From an uncultured Selenomonas sp. (lineage in GTDB: Bacteria > Bacillota > Negativicutes > Selenomonadales > Selenomonadaceae), in contig CAMVGU010000008.1 in NCBI GenBank assembly GCA_947167105.1, positions 1 through 64,000 on the forward strand: DNA of 64,000 nucleotides, given 5' to 3'. This document shows positions 16,471 through 24,410 of the stretch, piece after piece; the first letter of the stretch is position 1; the number at the start of each line of letters is the position of its first letter. The position numbers and the translations under genes were made by a program. The notes under the pieces are model-generated. The model did not search any database and was not told the origin of the DNA. It was given only the letters and a program-made list of their open reading frames with translations.

Positions 16471-16838
16471 TTTTCTTCAGCGTCCTTTCCCCTGATATAA
16501 CCATCGCGTTCCCTTTTTGCTCGTTCAATTTCTCTTGGAGGAGTCTTCGTACTCTTCTTGCGGAAGTGATGAAGCAGAACAAACGTGTTGTCGCGATAAT
16601 AGAAATAAAATACACGATTATTGCCGGGGCGCAACTCCCAAATATCTTCATCGACATTCTTGGTAATTTTTTCCGGCATTCTTGTTCCGTTCTTTGATAG
16701 CAGGTCGATGTAGAATAACAGTTGATTGTACTGTATTCTGGCATCTTTGCTGGTAGCTGATTTCACGCGAAGATTTTCCAGAAAATCCCACACGTCTGCG
16801 TCACCATGGCTGTTTTCATAAAATTCGATGGTATACAT
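16467..16838 (-). CDS. HigB-type toxin of the RelE/phage Gp49 family
   Basis: The 123-residue protein has the Gp49-like core: YTIEFYEN at the N-terminus, a KNGTRMPEKITKNV segment, ELRPGNNRVFYFYYRDN, and FVLLHHFRKKSTKTP with the basic residues used for mRNA cleavage in the family. The long basic tail is typical. It is upstream of, and overlaps, the antitoxin. The locus is A+T-richer than its flanks, which fits mobile toxin-antitoxin DNA. Confidence 0.88.
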   Translation of the reverse strand: MYTIEFYENSHGDADVWDFLENLRVKSATSKDARIQYNQLLFYIDLLSKNGTRMPEKITKNVDEDIWELRPGNNRVFYFYYRDNTFVLLHHFRKKSTKTPPREIERAKRERDGYIRGKDAEEK

Positions 16839-16917
16839 ACTGGCTCCAATGCAAATGAACTTTATTACATGATAGCATAAACGCTATCACAATTCAAGGG
16901 AGGTGGATTGACCCCCC

Positions 16918-17904
16918 TCACAGTGCCCGCACGCTCTCTCTGTCTATAAAGAACAGGGGTATCTCCATATCCAGTTCCTCATCCGCCCCTTCCAGGCGGC
17001 GCAGGAGGCGGCTGGCGGCTTTCATGCCTACCAGCTCGTAGTCGAAGAACACGGAGGTCAGGGCGGGGTAGACCACTGCGCCTACGTCATAGCCGCCGAA
17101 GCCTGTCACGGAGATTTCTTCCGGCACCTTGATGTGCATTTCGTGGAAGTAGCGCAGAAGCCCCAGGCTGATATTATCCGTGGCGCAGGCCACCACGGTG
17201 GGCTGCAGTTTCAGGATATCCGCGGCCCTGTTGTAGGCGGCCAGGAAGCCGAAGCCCGTCTGCAGGAAATCCACCCTGGCATCCTCGGCCTCCAGAAAGG
17301 CATCCTGGAAGCCCCGGCGGCGATCCCCCCCCACTGCGGCATCGGTTTCAGTCACCCCTGCAAAAACAGCCAGGCGGTGCCCCAGTTGCCGGAGGTACGC
17401 CCCCATCATGCGGCCCGCCGCGTAGTCGTCAATCTTCACGCAATCCAGCCCTGGGTGCTGCTGGCCCGTAAAGACAATGGGAATCCCCGCCCCCTCCACT
17501 ATCTGCAAATGCTCCTCCGTGATGGCGACGGAGTCCACGATAATGCCGTCCACCCCCTGCTGAATCAGGCTGCGGATGCTCATAAGTTCCTTTTCCACTG
17601 AGAGCTGGCTGACCAGCATGATGCCCTGATAGCCTGCCGGCTCCAAGGCCCTGGACAGGCCCGCCAGGAGCTTGCCCACGGAGACGGAGTCCATGCGGGG
17701 CAGCACCACGCCTATGAGCTGGCTGCGCTTCGTTTTCAGACGCTTTGCGAAGAAATTCGTCTTGAAACCGGTTTCACTTATAGCCGCACGAACACGCTCT
17801 GTCTTCTCCGGGCTGATGTACCCGTGGTTTAAATAGCGGGAAACCGTGCTCTTGGAGACACCGGCCAGCTCCGCCACATCCTGTATGGTAATCTTCTTGT
17901 CCAT
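16918..17904 (-). CDS. LacI-family transcription regulator
   Basis: The 328-residue protein starts MDKKITIQDVAELAGVSKSTVSRYLNHG, a complete LacI headpiece and hinge, followed by a periplasmic-binding-protein-like sugar domain (IGVVLPRMDS, GIIVDSVAI, VKIDDYAAGRMMGAYL, ISVTGFGGYDVG). ATG 17904 is chosen over the longer frame because the headpiece begins there. The effector is presumably a sugar. No sugar operon is adjacent; the next plus-strand gene is a short peptide, so its targets are elsewhere or it is autoregulated. Confidence 0.92.
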   Translation of the reverse strand: MDKKITIQDVAELAGVSKSTVSRYLNHGYISPEKTERVRAAISETGFKTNFFAKRLKTKRSQLIGVVLPRMDSVSVGKLLAGLSRALEPAGYQGIMLVSQLSVEKELMSIRSLIQQGVDGIIVDSVAITEEHLQIVEGAGIPIVFTGQQHPGLDCVKIDDYAAGRMMGAYLRQLGHRLAVFAGVTETDAAVGGDRRRGFQDAFLEAEDARVDFLQTGFGFLAAYNRAADILKLQPTVVACATDNISLGLLRYFHEMHIKVPEEISVTGFGGYDVGAVVYPALTSVFFDYELVGMKAASRLLRRLEGADEELDMEIPLFFIDRESVRAL

Positions 17905-18000
17905 AGTTTCCTCTTTCTTCGAGACCTTTGGGAATATTTTATAACATACGGCAATATTCTTCAAGGGCTATGTATATCGGCGCTCCCCAGAAAATTGTGC

Positions 18001-18006
18001 TATAAT
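18001..18006 (+). promoter_or_regulatory. Extended -10 promoter for the 18055 peptide
   Basis: TGCTATAAT fits an extended -10 element (TGnTATAAT) about 50 bases before the peptide start. Confidence 0.5.
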
Positions 18007-18054
18007 GCTATCGTTGCCTTCACTCCTCGAATTTACACGAAGGGAGGTGCAAGC

Positions 18055-18156
18055 ATGAATGCATTTCTGTTTGCCGTAGCCGCCGGCGTCGTGAGCGGTA
18101 TTATCGCTCATTACATTTGCGCGGCCTTGGATCGGCATTTTGCAGGCAACAAATAA
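18055..18156 (+). CDS. Short hydrophobic peptide (33 aa), candidate type I toxin
   Basis: ATG 18055 follows GAAGGGAGGTG at good spacing. The peptide is one membrane helix (AFLFAVAAGVVSGIIAHYI) followed by a charged end, DRHFAGNK. Downstream lies a bidirectional terminator (18212-18251), and beyond it a minus-strand promoter, TTGCTT-N17-TATAAT (18293-18321 region), points back at the gene. This layout, a membrane peptide opposed by a convergent RNA, is that of TxpA/Fst-like type I toxin-antitoxin systems. Similarity to a named toxin cannot be shown without a search. Confidence 0.65.
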   Translation: MNAFLFAVAAGVVSGIIAHYICAALDRHFAGNK

Positions 18157-18211
18157 GCGTTCATTGCAGGGATTCATGGCAAGCTAAACACCAAGCCGAT
18201 ACCATGAACGC

Positions 18212-18251
18212 AAAAAGCCCTGACAGGACACCACTCCTGCCGGGGCTTTTT
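18212..18251. terminator. Bidirectional terminator at the peptide locus
   Basis: AAAAAGCCCTGACAGGA pairs with TCCTGCCGGGGCTTTTT, with A and T tails on both sides. Confidence 0.8.
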
Positions 18252-18285
18252 GTTGTGCTTACATGAACACATCTCTGTTTATGGC

Positions 18286-18325
18286 TTAATTATAACACTC
18301 ACAGCCATCAAAAGCAATAGCTGTG
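18286..18325 (-). promoter_or_regulatory. Minus-strand promoter facing the 18055 peptide gene
   Basis: On the minus strand TTGCTT, a 17-base spacer and TATAAT are followed by about 40 bases and the 18212-18251 hairpin, so a short convergent RNA is expected. Confidence 0.55.
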
Positions 18326-18351
18326 TATACCCATACAACAACAAATCACTG

Positions 18352-19347
18352 TCATTCATGCCAGGTATAGTCAGGGTCCATATCCATCAGCTCCAGGATG
18401 GCATCTGCCACCTTGGGGTCCAGGCGCTGGCCCTTCATGGCCTCGATTTCCGCCCGCACTTCCTGCTGGGTGAGACCGCTGGCCTTGCTGGACAGGGCAT
18501 CGTAGACGCAGCCCCCGGTGATGATGCGCACATCCAGGGGTATATCCTCCCCTTTAAGATGGCCGGGGAAGCCGGTGCCGTCATAGTTCTCCTTGTAGTA
18601 GCTGGCCCCTTTCCACACATCCGGCAGTTCCGTAATCTTCTTCAGGGTATTGCTGCCGATAAGGATGGACTGCTGGACGATTTCCTGCTCCGTGGGGTTG
18701 CTGGGGCCGCCCTTCTGCATGATTTCATCCGGCAGGGACAGCTTGCCCACGTCATGCAGCATGGCCATGTAGTAGATTTTCTCCCGCTGCTTGCTCTCCA
18801 CATCCATCTGCTCAGCAATCTGCCAGGCGTACTCGGCAGCGCGGCGGCTGTGGCCCTTGGTGGTGTGGCTGCGCCACTCCATGATGTCCACCAGGGCCTC
18901 GATGATTTCAAGGCCCAGCTTCTCCCTGCGCCTGGCCTGGGTGACGGCGTCCGTCCTGGCTTCCTCCCGGAGCCTGGCCAGTTCGATGGCCCGCGCCACC
19001 CTGGCCTTCATCACCACGGGCACAAAGGGCTTGACGATAAAGTCCATGGCCCCCGCCTTGAAACCCTGGGTCTCCGTCTGATGGTCGTCGTCCGCCGTCA
19101 GGAAAATAACCGGCAGATCCGCCGTAGGTGCATGCTTACGTATTTTTTCCAGGGTCTCAAAGCCGTCCATGCCCTCCATGCGGATATCCAGGAGCACCAA
19201 ATCCACCTGCTGCTTGGTCAGGTAGTCAATGGCCTCCTCCCCGGAGCGCACGGTGTTCACCGTGTACTCATCCACCAGAATCTTGCTGGCCAGCCTGCGG
19301 TTGGCCAGGATGTCATCCACCACCAGGATATGCGGTTTCCCATTCAT
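18352..19347 (-). CDS. Response regulator with degenerate HD-GYP domain
   Basis: The 331-residue protein has an N-terminal receiver domain (ILVVDDILANR, phospho-Asp in LVLLDIRMEGMDG, Thr in FLTADD, Lys in IVKPF). The C-terminal HD domain has KGHSRR, LHDVGKLSLPD and GTGFPGHLKG, where classic HD-GYP proteins have DGxGYP. The catalytic HD is kept while GYP is altered to GFP, so cyclic-di-GMP hydrolysis is possible but unproven. It is the last gene of a three-gene sensory operon, 14 bases after the hybrid kinase. Confidence 0.9.
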   Translation of the reverse strand: MNGKPHILVVDDILANRRLASKILVDEYTVNTVRSGEEAIDYLTKQQVDLVLLDIRMEGMDGFETLEKIRKHAPTADLPVIFLTADDDHQTETQGFKAGAMDFIVKPFVPVVMKARVARAIELARLREEARTDAVTQARRREKLGLEIIEALVDIMEWRSHTTKGHSRRAAEYAWQIAEQMDVESKQREKIYYMAMLHDVGKLSLPDEIMQKGGPSNPTEQEIVQQSILIGSNTLKKITELPDVWKGASYYKENYDGTGFPGHLKGEDIPLDVRIITGGCVYDALSSKASGLTQQEVRAEIEAMKGQRLDPKVADAILELMDMDPDYTWHE

Positions 19348-19361
19348 TGCAATTCCTCCCC

Positions 19362-21998
19362 TTATTCTGCGGCCTGGCCGTGCTCTGCAGCCAGCCGCTG
19401 TGCTTCCTCGGCTACCTTGTTATAAAGATTCATGACAGCCTCATGGTTATCCACTATGTACTGCTTTTCCTCCGCCTTGGCCGCTGTCTCCAGCTCCTTG
19501 GCCTGATTGGACAGGTGATTGGCCCCGATGCTGAGGGAAGTGGACTTCAGGGCATGGACGGAGGTGGCATAGGCTTTCCAGTTCATATCCTGGATGGCCC
19601 GGGCCATCTTGCCCTGCTCCTCCTCCCGGCTCTCGGCGAAGATTTCCAGCATCTCCCCGTAGATTTCCCAGTCCTCGGCACAGTACTCCAGCCCCAGGCC
19701 CGTATCTATGAGCACCACATCATCATGGGGCATGTGATCCGGGGATTCCGCCCGGAATCTGGACTCCGCCTTCAGCCAGGCCACAGAGAGGTCTTCCACC
19801 TTCTCCAGCTCGGACTTGGATACGGCACTCTCCGCCTCGCTGGCAAGCTGCACCGTCTCCGGCTCAGGCTCTGCCTTTTCCTCCTCCAATACCTGCACCA
19901 TTCCTTTAGGCAGGTACTGCATCACCATTTCCTCCAGCTTGCGCCCGGAGACGGGCTTGCTCAGGTAGTCCGTGAAACCCAGGGAGAAGTAACGCTCCTT
20001 GGCCCCGGCAATGGCATTGGCCGTCAGGGCGATGACGGGCACCCCCTCTGTCAGCCCTTCCTCCATGGCCGCCTGCAGGGTCTCCACCCCGTCCATTTCC
20101 GGCATCATATGATCCAGCAGCACCAGGTCGTATTTCTTCTGGCGCATTTTCTCCAGGGCCTCCTTGCCGCTTTCCGCCAGGTCAAGCTGCACCCGGCTGG
20201 CCTTCAGGAGATTTTCCACCACGAAGCGGTTCATCTTATTGTCGTCCACCGCCAGCACCTTGGCCTCCGGTGCCACAAAGAGGGGACGGTATTCCGTCTG
20301 CTCCTCGGCCTTCTTAGTCTCCCGGCTCTCCAGGCTCCCCAGGGGAGCTGCGTCCATGATGTACTGGGGTATCCAGGCCGTGAAGGAGGAACCCACCCCG
20401 TAGATGCTGGCCACATCCAGGAAGCCTCCCATGCTGGCCACCAGCTTATGGGTCAGGGCCAGGCCCAGGCCCGTGCCCTCGATATTGCTGTTGCGCTTTT
20501 CTTCCAGGCGCACAAAGATATGGAAAAGCTTGGTCAGATCCTCCCGCCTGATGCCGATGCCCGTGTCCTCCACCCGGCAGGCCAGCAGGCAGATGCCCTG
20601 GGAGGGGTCTTCCGGCGGCTCCACGGCTCCCGTATTCCAGAGGTCGGTCTTCACCGTGGTCATGACCAGCTTCACCTTGCCCTGGGGGGTGTACTTCACC
20701 GCATTGGTCAGAAGGTTTATCAGCACCTGGCTCACCCGGTTGGGGTCGCCGTAGAGCTCCCTGGGCATATCCTCGGAGATATGCAGCTCCAGGGCCAGCC
20801 CCTTCCTGTCCGCCCGCACCTGGACGATCTGCACCACATCGCCGATAAGCCGCGCCAGCTCGTAGCGCCTGGGGACCAGGGTCAGGCGGCCCACCTCTAT
20901 CTTGGAGAAGTCCAGCACATCGTTGATGAGGGCTAAAAGGGCCCGGCCCGAGCCTTCGATATTCTGGGCATACTCACGGGTAAGGGGCTCCTTGCTCTCC
21001 CTGAGAATCAGCTCATTGATGCCCAGGATGGCATTGAGGGGAGTGCGGATCTCATGGGACATGCTGGCCAAGAAATCGCTCTTGGCACGGCTGGCCTTGT
21101 CGGCTTCCTCCCTGGCCTTTTTCAGTTCCTCGTTTTCCTCCAGCTTGCTGTCCGCCCGCACTAAGTAGCCGCAGCCCACGGCAAAGAGGCCGGAAATCAG
21201 CACAAAGACCAGCATCACCATGCGGCCCACATCCAGCAGGCTGCCGCACACGCTCTCGTAGGGCACGTAGCCCACCAAAGTGGCCCCCAGTTGGGGCACG
21301 TCCGTGGCAAAGAACACCAGGCCGCTGTCCGGGTGATAGACCGCCCCTGCCCCCGTTGCCAGGATTTTTTCCTGCAACGTGTTAAGAAGGCCTTCCCTCT
21401 CTGCCCTGGCTACCCCTGCCTCGTCCGCCTCTGTCCATTCCTCATAGGTGACAGGAATATCCTGCCCCCGCATGCGGAGGATGGCCCGGCCGTCACCGTC
21501 AAAGAATTCCATGCTCAGCCTGCGGCGCATGGCCGCTTCCGTATAGTAGCGGTAGAGCACATAGCGCACATTGGCGCCGTTATAGACCGGCACGGCAAAG
21601 AGCAGCCCCTGCCCCCGGTTGTAATTGATTTTCTCCTTGCCGTGAGCCGCATAGCGCACCGCAGGCCACACGGCGGAGCTGAAGGAGCTGCCCTTCACCG
21701 GCTGGCCCTGGAGGGTCAGGAGCCCCAGAAGGCAGCCCTCCCCCTCGATCCTGTCCAGGGGGCGCAGATCCTCGCCGCTCAGCTCCATGCGCAGGTAGCG
21801 CAGCCGCTCCAGTTCCCTGTCTATCGTAAGATTGATTTCCCCGGCGTAGCCATGGGCCTGCCTTGCTACCTGATCCTCTACGTAGGTGGAGATCATATCC
21901 CGGACCCGAAGCTGCAGCAGCCAGCCAATGGCCCCCAGAAGCAGTACCAGCACCAGCAGGCAGATGGTCCCCGCCCTGCTGCGGAAAAGCTTAATCAT
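19362..21998 (-). CDS. Hybrid sensor histidine kinase (sensor, HisKA, ATPase, receiver, HPt)
   Basis: The 878-residue membrane kinase has a first helix at about residues 9-28 and an extracytoplasmic region of about 240 residues with no named fold. A second helix follows (MVMLVFVLISGLFAVGCGYL). Next come a HisKA domain (SHEIRTPLNAILGINEL), the ATPase (VLINLLTNAVKYT, EDTGIGI-type G1 box, GTGLGLAL), a receiver (VLAVDDNKMNRF, LVLLDHMMPEMDG, LSKPVS), and a C-terminal HPt domain (SVHALKSTSLSIGA). ATG 21998 overlaps the stop of the preceding BMP-protein gene, so the two are coupled. Confidence 0.92.
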   Translation of the reverse strand: MIKLFRSRAGTICLLVLVLLLGAIGWLLQLRVRDMISTYVEDQVARQAHGYAGEINLTIDRELERLRYLRMELSGEDLRPLDRIEGEGCLLGLLTLQGQPVKGSSFSSAVWPAVRYAAHGKEKINYNRGQGLLFAVPVYNGANVRYVLYRYYTEAAMRRRLSMEFFDGDGRAILRMRGQDIPVTYEEWTEADEAGVARAEREGLLNTLQEKILATGAGAVYHPDSGLVFFATDVPQLGATLVGYVPYESVCGSLLDVGRMVMLVFVLISGLFAVGCGYLVRADSKLEENEELKKAREEADKASRAKSDFLASMSHEIRTPLNAILGINELILRESKEPLTREYAQNIEGSGRALLALINDVLDFSKIEVGRLTLVPRRYELARLIGDVVQIVQVRADRKGLALELHISEDMPRELYGDPNRVSQVLINLLTNAVKYTPQGKVKLVMTTVKTDLWNTGAVEPPEDPSQGICLLACRVEDTGIGIRREDLTKLFHIFVRLEEKRNSNIEGTGLGLALTHKLVASMGGFLDVASIYGVGSSFTAWIPQYIMDAAPLGSLESRETKKAEEQTEYRPLFVAPEAKVLAVDDNKMNRFVVENLLKASRVQLDLAESGKEALEKMRQKKYDLVLLDHMMPEMDGVETLQAAMEEGLTEGVPVIALTANAIAGAKERYFSLGFTDYLSKPVSGRKLEEMVMQYLPKGMVQVLEEEKAEPEPETVQLASEAESAVSKSELEKVEDLSVAWLKAESRFRAESPDHMPHDDVVLIDTGLGLEYCAEDWEIYGEMLEIFAESREEEQGKMARAIQDMNWKAYATSVHALKSTSLSIGANHLSNQAKELETAAKAEEKQYIVDNHEAVMNLYNKVAEEAQRLAAEHGQAAE

Positions 21999-23091
21999 CC
22001 AGCTGCACCCCCTCTGCATACCAGTCCAGGCTGCCAAACAGCACATCGTCCGACAGATTCTCCCCCTGGGGCACCCTCAAAAGCCCCTGATTATCCCGCA
22101 GGGGGCCGTAAAAAGCATCAAAATAGCCTGCCACTATGCGCTGCCGCTCCCCTTCCATAAAGGATTCCAGGGACTCCCCCTCCCCCATTTTCACATGCAG
22201 GAGGGGCGTGCGCAGGAAGGAAAAGAGGCCGGAGTCCACGCCCCCTAAGTAAGAGCGGCTGGACACACGGGCGTAGGCAGTCTCCTGCAGGGCCTTGCCG
22301 TAGACGACCTCCCAATGCCACAGGGGAGCTGTCACCACAGTCTCCGGAAATTTTTTGGACTGGTCGATATTGCAGCCGACGGCCTTGATGCCCTTCTGCC
22401 TGGCCACCTCGATATAGCCGTCAGAGCCGGCCTGCCCCGCCAGCACCTGGATCTCGGGATGATCCCGCATCAGCTGTCCCGCCGCCATCCCCACCAGGGA
22501 ATCGCTGGTCCAGCTCCCTGCATAGCGCAGGTAGACCTTCGCCTCCGGGTTCACCTTCCTGACCCCGATGGCAAAGGCATCCACCGCCCGGATGCTCTCA
22601 GGATTCGGCACCGAGGACACATAGCCGATGGCGCCGGACTTGGCATAGGCCCCCGCCGCCAGGCCGCAGAGATAATTCATCTGGTAGAAGCGGCCCGTGT
22701 AGCAGAGGATGTTCGGCCCCTCTTTCTGGCTCCTGGCCTGGAGGAAACTGACCCTGGGATATTTCGCCGCCTCCTGCAAGGTGGCATCCTCCAGTTCCCA
22801 GCTGGTGACGATGATGACCCGGCAGCCCTCGCCGATCAGCTCCTCCATCACCTGGGGGGCATCCCATAATTCCACCCCGTCCCGCCAGACCACAGGCACA
22901 CCGCTGTCACGAGTCACCTTGTCCAGGCCTTCCACATGGGAGATATTCCAACTGCTGTCATCCCTGCCCCCCATCATCACAACCCCCACCTTCTGCAAAG
23001 GCGGCGCTTCCGTGTGCTCTCCCGAATAGTAGAAAATCCCTGCCATGATGCCTGCCAGCAGGAGGCAGCCCACGATGATGAATCTTTTCAT
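21991..23091 (-). CDS. BMP-type (Med/nucleoside-binding) substrate-binding protein
   Basis: The 366-residue protein begins with a signal or anchor helix (MKRFIIVGCLLLAGIMAGIFYY). It then shows the basic-membrane-protein family layout: VGVVMMGGRDDSSWN, EELIGEGCRVIIVTSWE, GAIGYVSSVPNPESIRAVDAFAIGVRKVNPEAKV, and VLAGQAGSDGYIEVARQKG. Members bind nucleosides for ABC import, but here no permease or ATPase follows. Instead a hybrid kinase overlaps its stop codon, so it more likely serves as the ligand sensor of that kinase. The ligand is inferred to be a purine nucleoside. Confidence 0.85.
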   Translation of the reverse strand: MKRFIIVGCLLLAGIMAGIFYYSGEHTEAPPLQKVGVVMMGGRDDSSWNISHVEGLDKVTRDSGVPVVWRDGVELWDAPQVMEELIGEGCRVIIVTSWELEDATLQEAAKYPRVSFLQARSQKEGPNILCYTGRFYQMNYLCGLAAGAYAKSGAIGYVSSVPNPESIRAVDAFAIGVRKVNPEAKVYLRYAGSWTSDSLVGMAAGQLMRDHPEIQVLAGQAGSDGYIEVARQKGIKAVGCNIDQSKKFPETVVTAPLWHWEVVYGKALQETAYARVSSRSYLGGVDSGLFSFLRTPLLHVKMGEGESLESFMEGERQRIVAGYFDAFYGPLRDNQGLLRVPQGENLSDDVLFGSLDWYAEGVQLDD

Positions 23092-23228
23092 AATCCCACC
23101 CCGCTGTCCGCTTTTTTGAATATTTTCTGTCAATATAGAAAGCTTTACTTGTTACACACTATGTACTTATTCACTCAAAGACCGGCAAAACCCTCTTTTT
23201 TGAGGAATTTTTAGGCATTTTTAGGCAA

Positions 23229-23260
23229 TAAAAAAGCACCGCGCAAGCGGTGCTGCATCT
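23229..23260 (-). terminator. Terminator of the tRNA-Gln gene
   Basis: On the minus strand GCACCGCTTGCGCGGTGC is followed by TTTTTTATT. Confidence 0.85.
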
Positions 23261-23265
23261 TCCTA

Positions 23266-23341
23266 TGGCAGGGGTAGCTGGACTCGAACCAACGCATGCG
23301 GGATTCAGAATCCCGTGCCTTACCAACTTGGCGATACCCCT
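23266..23341 (-). tRNA. tRNA-Gln (anticodon CUG)
   Basis: A complete 76-nt cloverleaf read on the minus strand. The acceptor AGGGGTA pairs with TACCCCT, the anticodon stem CGGGA/TCCCG encloses the loop TTCTGAA (anticodon CTG, codon CAG), the T-loop is TTCGAGT, and CCA is encoded. It stands alone. Confidence 0.93.
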
Positions 23342-23625
23342 ATGTTCCCTCGCATTGCAGGAACGTTTTATATTATAGCGGCTGACAGTCTACCTGTCAA
23401 TACCTTTTTTTATTTTTTTATGAAATGCTCATTACGGCCAACGCTCATGGGATTGGAGAGGAGCGGATACAGCCCTGCCACACGCTTCATGCCGTCCCGG
23501 ATAATTTGCGAGAAAGAAATTCCCCAAAGTAGCAGGTGAATCATGGCGGTATATCGAAACACGAAAAGGGTCATTTCGGGGTTGAGCGAATCGTGGAGAA
23601 GAAAACGAAGATGAGGTAAGGCAAA
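23342..23625. other. Gap between tRNA-Gln and the cupin gene
   Basis: No convincing gene, repeat or strong promoter is seen in these 284 bases. Short frames on both strands look like chance. Confidence 0.5.
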
Positions 23626-24171
23626 ATGAAAAAGAGAATTTTATCCGCATTTCTGTCAGGCATGATGATATTTGGCAGCGTGTATGCGGCACCTGTTGAC
23701 AGGGAAAGTGTGCAGCAGCTAAAGGAAGCATTCTCACTCCAACAACATTCTGAGGGCGGGTGGTTCGCAGAACTGTATAAATCCCCATTTAAGCAGCATG
23801 ACAGAGCCACGGCAGGGAGCATTTATTTTTTATTGGATCGGGAGGATATATCCCATTTTCATCAAATCGACTGCGATGAAATTTGGTATTATCATGCCGG
23901 ATGCGGAATGAAAATCTATGTTCTGCAAGACAATGTGCTGAAAGAATATCTGCTCGGAATGAACACGGAGAAAAATGAGCGGCCGATGGTGATAATACCT
24001 GCCGGAGGGATTTTTGCCGCCGAGAATATTGATAAGGAAAGCTATACATTTATCTCTTGCGCTACTACGCCAGCTTTTCAGTACAAAGGCTTTCGTTTAG
24101 TGCCAAGAGCGGAATTAAAGAAACTATATCCGCAATCATCCAAGCATATTTTACAAATGGCTTATGAGTAA
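23626..24171 (+). CDS. Secreted cupin protein (DUF985 type)
   Basis: The 181-residue protein has a signal peptide (MKKRILSAFLSGMMIFGSVYA) and then a DUF985-like cupin: LQQHSEGGWFAELYKS, GSIYFLL, SHFHQIDCDEIWYYHAG with the metal-binding His and Glu residues, MVIIPAGGIFAAEN, and a C-terminal GFRLVPRAEL. DUF985 cupins are usually cytoplasmic, so the signal peptide is unusual. The function of the family is unknown; the metal site suggests a small-molecule enzyme. The ribosome site is weak. A terminator follows. Confidence 0.85.
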   Translation: MKKRILSAFLSGMMIFGSVYAAPVDRESVQQLKEAFSLQQHSEGGWFAELYKSPFKQHDRATAGSIYFLLDREDISHFHQIDCDEIWYYHAGCGMKIYVLQDNVLKEYLLGMNTEKNERPMVIIPAGGIFAAENIDKESYTFISCATTPAFQYKGFRLVPRAELKKLYPQSSKHILQMAYE

Positions 24172-24198
24172 CCATAATAAGAGCAGCCTGCTCATTGA

Positions 24199-24232
24199 CA
24201 AAAAAGCCTCCCCCAAAGGGGGAAGGCTAAAA
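24199..24232 (+). terminator. Terminator after the cupin gene
   Basis: AGCCTCCCCCAAAGGGGGAAGGCT hairpin-type stem; A- and T-runs are weak on the plus side. It may also serve the converging HD-GYP gene. Confidence 0.5.
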
Positions 24233-24249
24233 AACAAGGAACAGTTTTA

Positions 24250-24410
24250 GGGCGTGTTGATTAATTCACTCAGCCCATCTTCATGGGTCTTGACTGCCCC
24301 TGCTGCGTTGACAAATCCTCAGCATAGCCCCACTATGCCTGCGGTTTGTCGCCTTGCATGGACAGCCAATCCCCACAAATCTGGACTAAGCTCATTTAAT
24401 CAACACGCCC
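24250..24410 (+). mobile_element. Miniature element A, copy 2 (161 bp)
   Basis: Ends GGGCGTGTTGATTAA and complement, with TA at 24248-24249 and 24411-24412. The right TA and the first G of the element create the TAG stop of the HD-GYP gene. The core hairpin is GCATAGCCCCACTATGC at 24322-24338. Confidence 0.92.

Noticed and set aside
16192..16838. Prophage regulator region
   Set aside because: The two genes fit a HigBA pair, and no phage structural or integrase genes lie nearby.
23315..23788. Small frames around 23315-23788 on both strands
   Set aside because: They overlap the tRNA and the cupin gene, have no ribosome sites and no recognisable motifs.
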